From: Sphaerotilus sp.
GTDB lineage: Bacteria; Pseudomonadota; Gammaproteobacteria; Burkholderiales; Burkholderiaceae_C
DNA length: 58,342 bases
Reading direction: 5' to 3'
Assembly (NCBI GenBank): GCA_013299055.1
Contig: JAAFKB010000011.1
Span: 1-58,342 of the forward strand
Shown here: positions 42,634-51,400 of the stretch, in pieces
Layout: each line of letters begins with the position of its first letter
Position numbering within the stretch: the first letter of the stretch is position 1
Notes under the pieces: model-generated
Seen by the model: the letters and a program-made list of their open reading frames with translations, nothing else
What the model was told of the DNA's origin: nothing
The model's database searches: none
Translations under genes and position numbers: made by a program

Positions 42634-43025
42634 GCCTGCCCATGTCCGATGCGGTGGACCGGCTTGACGCCTCGCGCCACCAGTTGCAGCGTGCGCTGCG
42701 CACGGCGTCACAGGAGCGGCCCGCCGATGCCGACCTCACCGCCGATGTCCTGCGGGGCTGGTGGATCCGCCACCCCTGGCGGGTGGGCGGTGAAGCGGCG
42801 CTCGGGGTGGCCAACGCCTTGCTGCGCCCGGTGGCACAGCGGCACCCGCTGCGCCTCGTCGCGGGGGCGGTGCTGGTGGGCGGACTGCTGGCCTGGAGCC
42901 GTCCATGGCGGTGGGCAGCTCGTCCCGGCGGACTCGTCACCGGCCTGTGCCGGCAACTGGTGCATGAGGCGGTGGCGCGGCACTGGCCTCAAGGGCTGGT
43001 GTCGAAGGGGCCGAAGAAGCTGTAG
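42630..43025 (+). CDS. YqjK-like membrane protein
   Basis: 131 residues with two short hydrophobic segments (GGEAALGVANALL and LVAGAVLVGGLLAWSRPW) joined by a basic loop. Third member of the trio and placed like YqjK, though similarity is weak. It overlaps the preceding stop by four bases and the convergent next gene by 37 bp. Confidence 0.65.
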   Translation: MSLPMSDAVDRLDASRHQLQRALRTASQERPADADLTADVLRGWWIRHPWRVGGEAALGVANALLRPVAQRHPLRLVAGAVLVGGLLAWSRPWRWAARPGGLVTGLCRQLVHEAVARHWPQGLVSKGPKKL

Positions 43026-43300
43026 GCGCACCGCTCTTGCCTGGCCCGCGTCCGGCGCAGCGCGGTGTGCAGCTGCTCCAGCGCATCGGCACAGTCCAGC
43101 ATGGTCTGCAGGTGTGTCCCGTGGTGGCTGCGCAGCCGGGCGGTGATGGCGTCGAGCATGAGATCCCAGTCGTCCGGCGGGATGTCCACCCAGCCGCCAG
43201 CCGCCTGTGGCAGTGTCCGCGCCATCCAGGCGGGGGTCGACAGACCAGGCGCAGGCGGGATCAGTCGTGTCACGGTGGTCAGGGGGTCGGTACTGGGCAT
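42989..43300 (-). CDS. Small hypothetical protein
   Basis: 103 residues from the ATG at 43300. No family recognised; the middle reads GGWVDIPPDDWDLMLDAITARL, then HLQTMLDCADALEQLHTALRRTRAR, a probably helical, soluble protein. It overlaps the YqjK-like gene by 37 bp in antisense, so one of the two ends may be mis-set, but codon use looks normal. Confidence 0.55.
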   Translation of the reverse strand: MPSTDPLTTVTRLIPPAPGLSTPAWMARTLPQAAGGWVDIPPDDWDLMLDAITARLRSHHGTHLQTMLDCADALEQLHTALRRTRARQERCAYSFFGPFDTSP

Positions 43301-43322
43301 GGTCAGGACTCCCGTCAGTGGC

Positions 43323-44350
43323 CTAGATGTCCATTTGTACCGAATCGGGGCCCCGGTGTCTGTGCGCCATCGCACGCCGCAGAGCCTTGCGCAGTTCGCT
43401 GCACCACAACACCCCGCTGGCGATCAGTCCTCGGAAGGCGCTGGCCGTCTCCGAGCGGGCGTTGAAGCAGTTGAACAGCACGGTGAAGCAGGCGGTGCGG
43501 GCCTGCTCCAGCGGCTGCGTGCCCGCGATGAGGCCGCCAGGCAGGAACAGGTCCAGCGTGAACAGCGTCAGCAGCGCCATGACCACGCCGATCTCGGCCA
43601 CGCCCGCCAGAGCTGCCCGTCGATGACCCGCTCGGTCGGCTGGCGCGGGCGTCGCGCCATCACGTCCTCGGTGATGAGGTTGATCCACAGGATCTGGGTG
43701 GCCCGCAGCGGCACGACCACGGCGCCACCTGCACCCTGCAGTCCGAGCAGACCCGCCCCGACGAGGCCCAGATCAGCGGCGATGCGCACGGCGGTGCGGG
43801 GGTGGTCGCCGGTGATCATGACCACGCGGATGCCGGCACCATGGGCCTCGCGGATCGCCACGGCGGCTTCCGGACGCGGCGGGTCGATGATGCCCACGGT
43901 GCCCACGAAGACGAGGTCGCGCTCCAGCACCTCCGGGGCGGCGACCAGGTCTTCGTCCGGCCCGAGCGGGCGGTAGGTGACGGCCAGCGTGCGCAGGGCC
44001 GTGTCGGACAACGCACCCACGTCGGCGATGATGCGCTGGCGGCCGGCGTCGTCGAGCTGGTCATCTCGGCGCGGGTCAGCCTGCCGCCCGGCCATGCGCT
44101 GCACCCCCATCGCCAGCACCACCGACAGGATCGCCGGCAGCCCTTCCGGTACCACCGCCACCGCCAGCGACACGCCCAGCAGCAGCATGCGCACGAGGTC
44201 GGCGGTGGTGGTGTCGAGCAGGGTGGCGATGGCGCCCATCTCGGAGTCCATGCCGGTGGCCGTCACCAGCGCCCGGCCGCTGCCCTGCACGACGGCCTGG
44301 CTCTCGCCGGTGAGCGAGGCTTCCTGGAGGTGCAGCGCGGTGGCGAACAC
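43323..44350 (-). pseudogene. Decayed cation-transporting P-type ATPase
   Basis: Fragments of a PacL/PMA-type P2/P3 ATPase appear in order but with large gaps and a frameshift near 43605-43625. Present: A-domain tail EASLTGES and [21 protein letters not shown]4 [19 protein letters not shown], a piece of N-domain, the hinge [22 protein letters not shown], then the C-terminal [15 protein letters not shown], and in another frame [20 protein letters not shown] with FNARSETASAFRGL. Missing: the phosphorylation motif DKTGT, most of the N- and P-domains and the C-terminal helices. It cannot be functional. The right edge is approximate. Confidence 0.75.
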
Positions 44351-44422
44351 CCGGCGATCCACCCGCCGGGGTATGCGTGTTACCGCACAGATCGGGCAGG
44401 CGATGCACGTGCACAGTGCGGC

Positions 44423-45145
44423 ATGACCCCTGCCCGGAACCACCTCATCGAATTGCTGCCCGCCCTGGATCGGCAGCGCCTGCTGGCCCGGTGCGAATCG
44501 GTGTCGCTGACCTTGGCGCAGGTGCTGTGTGCCCGTGACGCGGTGCTGGAACATGTCCACTTCCCGCTCGACAGCTTCATCTCGCTGGTGAACCATCTCG
44601 ACGGCCACCCGGGTCTGGAGGTCGGCATGGTCGGGCACGAAGGCGTGTTCGGGGCCTCGCTGGCGCTGGGGGTGGGGACGGCGCCGTTGCAGGCGCTGGT
44701 GCAGGGGGCGGGCACCGCGTGGCGGATCACGGCGCCGGATTTCCTGGTGGAGCTGGACCGCAGCCCGGCCCTGCGGCACTACCTGCACCGCTTCCTCTAC
44801 GTCCGCATGGCGCAGCTCGCCACCTCGGCCGCCTGTCTGCGCTTCCACCTCATCGGGCCGCGGCTGGCGCGCTGGCTGCTGCTGAGCCAGGACCGCGCCG
44901 ACGCTGACCACTTCCGGGTCACGCACGCCTTCCTGTCCACCATGCTGGGCGTGCGCCGGGTGGGGGTCACGGTGGCGGCCGGGGAGCTGCAGCGGCGCGG
45001 TCTGATCCTCTACCACCGAGGCGAGCTGCGCGTGCTGGACCGCGCCGGCCTCGAAGCCAGCGCCTGCACCTGCTACGCCACCGACCAGCGGACCTACGCC
45101 GCGTGGCTCGGCGTCCCGTCCTTCGCACAGCGGCGCCTCGTCTGA
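44423..45145 (+). CDS. Crp/Fnr-family transcriptional regulator, copy 2
   Basis: 240 residues, same length and layout as the Crp-like protein 5 kb upstream: [32 protein letters not shown], then [18 protein letters not shown], and a winged helix [31 protein letters not shown]. No iron-sulfur Cys cluster and no cAMP signature. It immediately precedes a small membrane protein and the glucan synthase and may control them. Confidence 0.88.
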   Translation: MTPARNHLIELLPALDRQRLLARCESVSLTLAQVLCARDAVLEHVHFPLDSFISLVNHLDGHPGLEVGMVGHEGVFGASLALGVGTAPLQALVQGAGTAWRITAPDFLVELDRSPALRHYLHRFLYVRMAQLATSAACLRFHLIGPRLARWLLLSQDRADADHFRVTHAFLSTMLGVRRVGVTVAAGELQRRGLILYHRGELRVLDRAGLEASACTCYATDQRTYAAWLGVPSFAQRRLV

Positions 45146-45204
45146 CAGACACCGTGCGGGCGGGGGCACACCATCGTGCCTTGCCCGACCCACTGGAGCG
45201 CACC

Positions 45205-45456
45205 ATGCCAACCACCCCCCCATCCGGTCCGTCCGGCCCTTACTGGAGCACCGCCTCGTTCGGCGACACCACCGACACCTCGCCGATGGAGCTGTCCGCG
45301 CTCGGCGAGCACCTGGACCTGTGCCGCGGCCTGCGCGGGCGGCTGTTCGCGGCGCGCTGCCGGGTCGAGGGGGTGCGCGGGTTCGTGGCCTCGCACCTCG
45401 TCACGACGGCACTCGGCGCGGTCGTGCTGGGCGCGGCGGGCTGGCTGGTCCTGTAA
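45205..45456 (+). CDS. Small membrane protein of unknown function
   Basis: 83 residues from the ATG at 45205. Polar N-terminal half ([20 protein letters not shown]) and a single C-terminal helix [20 protein letters not shown]. It ends 4 bp before the glucan synthase start and is probably co-transcribed. Not recognised. Confidence 0.6.
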   Translation: MPTTPPSGPSGPYWSTASFGDTTDTSPMELSALGEHLDLCRGLRGRLFAARCRVEGVRGFVASHLVTTALGAVVLGAAGWLVL

Positions 45457-45459
45457 GGC

Positions 45460-48400
45460 ATGGCGCCAATGGAACTGCTGCGGCTGGTCCCGGACGCCTC
45501 GCCGGCGCTGCAGGACATCCTCTCGGCCTCGTCCGACCCTGTGCAGCCCCCGATCCGCGCCGAGATCTTCGGCCCGCAACGCTTTGCCCAGCATGGCCGC
45601 AGCCTGGGCGAAACCCACCGCGCCGAGCGGGCCACCTCGCATGCGCAGACCTTCTTCCCGCGTCTGCGCAGCAACATCGACACGCTGCGCCACGCCCACC
45701 GCTACATCGGCGTGCAGGCGGCCACCGGCTACGACATCAGCCCGGCCGCCGAGTGGCTGCTCGACAACTTCCACCTGATCGAGGCGCAGCTCAAGGAGAT
45801 CCACGACGGCCTGCCGCGGCGCTATTTCCGTGCCCTGCCGGTGCTCGTGGACGAGCCGCTGGCTGGGCTGCCACGCATCTACAGCGTCGCCTGGGCCTTT
45901 GTCGCGCACACGGACGGCGCCTTCGACGACGACCTGCTGGTGCAGTTCCTGTGCGCCTACCAGGAGGCGCGCAGCCTGAACCTGAACGAGCTGTGGGCGC
46001 TGCCGACGACGCTGCGCGTGGTGCTGGTCGAGAACCTGCGCCGGCTGGCCGAGCGGGTGGCGACCAACAAGGCGGCCCGCGAGGTGGCCAACCTGTGCTG
46101 CGATCGCATCGACACCTGTCCGCTGGAGGATCTGGGCCGGCTGCTGCAGGCGCTGACGCAGCGGGGCGTCGGCCCGGTGTTCCTGACCCAGATGGCGGCG
46201 CGGCTGCAGGACCGCTGGGCCGGCGAGGTGAACGACGTGCAGGCCCGTGTGCTCGCGTGGCTGCAGGCGGCCGTGCCCGACCTCGCCGCGCTGCAGACCC
46301 AGCAGCGCGCCGACCAGGCGGCCGACAACCTGAGCGTCAGCAACGCTGTCACCGCGCTGCGGGCCATCGGCGATGCCGACTGGTCCGAGGTCGTCGGCCG
46401 CACCAGCGCGCTGATGCAGCGCATGCTGGCCTCTCCCGTGTTCGCGGCCGAGCAGGCGATCACCCGCGACCAGACCCTGCACGGCATCGAGCTGCTCGCC
46501 CGGCGCAGCGGCCACAGCGAAGTGGCGGTCGCCGAGACCTTGCTCGACCTGGTGCGCACCGCGACCGATCCGGGGCAAGCCACCGCCGCCGCTGGCCATT
46601 GGCTGTTCGATGCAGGCAGGCCGGCGCTGCTGGCGGCGCTGGGGCTGCCGGAACGCACCACGCGGGTCTGGCGCGCCGCCGCACGCCGGTGGGCGCTGCC
46701 GCTCTACCTGGGCGTGCTGCTGGCGTGTACGGTCGGCGTGATCGCCTGGCTGATGCGGCACCACGGGGTCGAGGGGCTGGGCGCCGTGGTGGTGCTGTTG
46801 ATGGGGCTGATGCTGTTCCCGGTGTCCGAAGCGGTGGTGGCCGTGCTCCACCGCCTCATCAGCGAATCCACCCGGCCGCAGCACCTGCCCCGGCTGGCGC
46901 TGGCCGAGGGCATTCCGGCCGAACACCGCGTCCTGGTGGTCATTCCCGGCATGCTGACCGACGCGGCGACCACCGCGGCGCTGGTGCGCCGGCTGCTGCT
47001 GCACCACCTGGCGAACCCCGAGTGCCACACCCAGTTCGCACTGCTGACCGACTGGGCTGACGCCGACACCGCGCACTGTGCGGGCGACGCGGCGCTGCTG
47101 GCCGACGCGCTGCAGCAGGTCCGTGTCCTCAACGCACGCCATCCCGCCGTCGAGGCCACCGGTGCTGCCGTGCCGCGTTTCCTGCTGCTGCACCGCGCGC
47201 GCCTGTTCAGCCCCACCGAGCAACGCTGGATCGGCTGGGAGCGCAAGCGCGGCAAGCTGGAGCAACTGGTCGAGGCGCTCGTCCGCCCTGTGCCCGTGTC
47301 CGGAACAGCCGACCCCTTCTTCGACCTGGGCGCCGAGTCGCATCTGGCGCCGGACACCCGTTACCTCGTCACGCTCGACAGCGACACCCGGCTGCCGCCC
47401 GGCCGGCTGCGCGAGCTGGTCGGCGTGGCCGCGCACCCGCACAACCAGCCCCGCTTCGGCCCCACTGGCCGCACCATCGTCAGCGGCTACGGCATCCTGC
47501 AGCCGCGCATCGTCACGCCACTGCCGGCCCCGGCCGATGTCACCGTCTACCACTGGCTGTTCGCGGGCCAGTGCGGCATCGACCCCTACAGCGCCGCCAG
47601 CTCCGAGGTCTACCAGGACCTGTTCGGCGAGGGCACCTTCACCGGCAAGGGGCTGTTGAACGTGCAGGCCATGCACGCGGTGCTCGCCGGCCGCCTGCCC
47701 GAGGGGCGCGTGCTCAGCCACGACCTGCTCGAAGGCTCGATGGTGCGCTGCGCCACCGTCACCGACACCGCGCTGGTCGAGGACGCCCCGTTCCACGCCG
47801 ATGTGGCCGCCTCGCGGATCCACCGCTGGACACGCGGCGACTGGCAATTGCTGCCCTTCCTGCTGCAGCCGCGCCGCTACGGTCTGCGGGCGGTGAACAT
47901 CTGGAAGCTGTTCGACAACCTGCGCCGCTCGCTGGTGGCGCCCATGTCGCTCGGGCTGCTGCTGCTGTCGCTGGGTGGGGTGGGGGTGTCGCCCTGGGTG
48001 GCGCTCTGGCTGGTGCTGGCGGCGTTTGCCGCAGGGCCGCTGATGGGGGCGGTGGCGGGTTTCCTGCCCAGCCGCTCGGATCTGGCGTGGGGCTACTTCC
48101 TGCGGGCGGCCACACGCGATGTGGGGCGGGCGCTGGGTGTCGGCCTGTTCCATCTGGCGCAACTGCTGCAGCACACGCGGATGGCGGTGGACGCGATCGT
48201 CCGTGCGCTCTACCGCATGGGGGTCAGCCGGCGGCACCTGCTGCAGTGGACCACCGCGGCAGCGGCGCAGGCGGCGGCGTCGGTCGATCTCCGCACCGTG
48301 GCGCGGGGCCATGTGTCGGAGCCGGTCCTGGCGCTGGGGGTGTTCGGGGCCTTGCTGCTGGCGGGGACACCGCACCCGGTCCTGTCCGCGGCGCTGTGCC

Positions 48401-51400
48401 TGCTCTGGTCGGTGGCACCGCTGACCACCTGGTGGGTGAGCCGGCCACGCCCGGCGCGCACGGACGCCGCACTGCCGCCCGCCGAGCAGGTCCGCCTGGA
48501 GGCCATCGCCCGCGACACCTGGCGCCTGTTCGAGCGCGTGATCGGCCCGGAAGACCGTTTCCTGCCCCCCGACAACCTGCAGACCCTGCCGCACGACATG
48601 GTCGCCCACCGCACCTCGCCGACCAACATCGGCCTGTACCTCCTCAGCGCCGCCTGTGCCCACCGCTTCGGCTGGATCGGCACCCTCGATCTGGTCACGC
48701 GGCTGGAGGCGACGCTGGCCACGCTCGCCACGCTGGAGCGCCACCGCGGCCACTTCCTCAACTGGTACGACACCGAGACCGGCGCGCCGCTGCTGCCGAT
48801 GTACGTGTCCACCGTGGACAGCGGCAACCTCAGCGGGCACCTGCTGGCGGTCGCACAGGCGTGTCTGGCGCTCGCCGAGACCGAGTCGCCTGACACGGCG
48901 CAGCGCCTGCGCACGCTGGCCGCCACCTGCGAGCCGCTCGCCTGGGAGGCCGATTTCAGCTTCCTCTACCACCGCAAGCGCCACCTGCTGCACATCGGCT
49001 ACCGCGTGACCGAGCAGCAGCTCGATGCGGGCTTCTACGACCTGCTGGCGTCCGAGTCGCGGCTGACCAGCCTCCTGGCGATTGCCAAGGGGGATGTGCC
49101 GGTGGGTCACTGGGCGGCGCTCGGGCGGCCGTTCTACGCGGTGGGAGCGCACGCGGGTCTGCGCTCGTGGTCGGGCTCGATGTTCGAGTACCTGATGCCC
49201 AGCCTCGTGCTCGACGAGCCGCACGGCAGCGTGCTGCGCGAGGCTTGCCATGGCGCGTTGCGCGAACAGATCGACTTCGCGACCGCGACTGGGCAGGCGG
49301 TCCCCTGGGGCATCTCCGAGTCGGCCTACGCCGGGCGTGACCACACGCTGGCGTACCAGTACGCACCGCAAGGGGTGCCGCGGCTGGCCTTGCGCCGCAC
49401 GCCACCGGGCGAGCTGGTGATCGCCCCCTACGCCACGGCGCTGGCCGCCCAGATCGCCCCGCTGCGGGCGGCGGCGAATTTCAGGGCACTGGAAGCGTTG
49501 GGCGCGCGCGGTGCGCTGGGCTTCCTGGAGGCACTCGACTTTTCGCCCTCCCGCCAAGGCGATGGCGCCACGTTCACACCCGTCAGCACCTTCATGGCCC
49601 ACCACCAGGGCATGACGATCGTGGCGCTCGCCAATGTGCTGCTGGGCGGCGTGGCGCAGCGCTGGGGCATGGCCAACGCGCACATCGAGGCAGTCGATTC
49701 CCTGCTGCACGAGCGGGCACCGCGTGAGGTGCCGGTGCTGATGGCGCCCCCGGCCGGGCCGCCCTTGCAGGCGCTGGAGCGCCGTGCCCCGGGCCTGCTG
49801 CGCGAGGTCGTGCCGGGCGTGGCAGCGGTCGAGCCGACGCATGTGCTGTCGAACGGCCGCTACAACGTCTCGCTGCGGCCCAACGGCGCCGGCTGGAGCC
49901 GCTGGGGCGCAACAGGCATCACCCGCTGGCGCGACGACGCGCTGCGCGACAGCCACGGCAGCTTCTTCTACCTGCGCTGGGACCGCCAGCCGACGCCGGT
50001 TTCCCTCACCCAGCACCCCGCGCCCGATCCCGCTGCCCACTACCACAGCATCTTCCACGCCGACCGCGTCTGCCTCGACGCCCGCTGGTCCGAGCTGCAG
50101 GCCCACACCACGGTCTGGGTCAGCCCGGAGGACGACATCGAGTTCCGGCAGGTGGCCTTGCACAACCTGAGCGACCGCACGATCGAGGTGGAACTGCTCT
50201 CGGCCTTCGACATCACCTTGTCCGATGCGCGGGCGGACGAGGCGCACCCAGCCTTCACCAACCTGTTCGTGCGCGCCGAGTGGCAGGCGTCGCAGCAGGC
50301 GCTGGTCTTCGCCCGCCAACCCCGACTGCCCACCGAGCACGGCCTGCAGATGGCGCATTTCCTCGCCGACACCGACCCGCAACTCACCGAAGTACGGCTG
50401 CAGACCGACCGCCAGCGCTGGCTCGGCCGCAACCGCGCAGTGGGCGATCCGCTGGCGGCGTTCGATGCTGCGCCCGTGGCGGCGGAGGATGCGCGCGTGC
50501 GGCTCGACACCGGGCTGGACCCCGTCTGTGCGCTGGCGGTGCGGCTGCGGCTGGCGCCCCGTTCGGTGTCGCAGCTCACCTTCGCCACGGCAGCCTCCGA
50601 CAACGGCGGCACGCTGCATGCCGTGATCGACAAGTACCGCCAGCCCAGCCACGTCAAGCGCGCCTCGCTGATGTCGGCCACGCTCACCGGCATCCGGCTG
50701 CGCGCCTTGCGCATCAGCCCGGAACACTTCGCGGCGGTGCAGCTGCTGTCCACCGCGCTGCTGTTCAGCCTGACCCGACCGCCGACGCGGATGGTGGCGC
50801 TGGAGGATCTCGGCGTCTGTGACCGGCGGCTGCTCTGGCGCTTCGGCCTGTCGGGCGAGCGGCCGCTGGTGCTGGTGCAGGTGGGCACGCTGCAGGATCT
50901 GGGCCTGCTGCGCTCGTTGGCGCAGGCGCTGCGGCTGTGGTCATGGGGCGAGATGGCGTGCGACCTGGTCGTGGTGAATGCGGAGCCGGCGTCCTACCTG
51001 ATGCCGCTACAGCGCGAGATCCAGACCTTGCGCGAGCGCCACGCCGCCGACAGCGCCGCCGAGCGCCGGCTGGCCGGCCCCGCCACCACGGCGCTGCACG
51101 CGCTGCGGGCCGACGAGCTGAGCGCGGACGAGCTGTCGACCCTGAAGACGCTGGCGCGGGTGCGGTTCCACGGCGATGGCCGGCCGCTGCTGCACCACGT
51201 CCAGGCGTGGAGTGCGTGGCACGAGCAGGCGCTCGCGGCGCGGCAGGAGGTCTCCACCACCGTGATCGCCACCGCCCTGGTGCCCATGCAGGCAGAGCGT
51301 ACGGTGGGGGTGTTCGACGCGGCCACGGGGGATTTCCGCTTCCCTGTCGGGGTGGGGCGGCGGCCAGCGCGGCCCTGGCTCAACGTGCTGTCCAACCCCG

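Noticed and set aside
45094..50727. 1877-codon frame antisense to the glucan synthase
   Set aside because: Opposite strand of a clear synthase gene; long because stop codons are rare at this composition.
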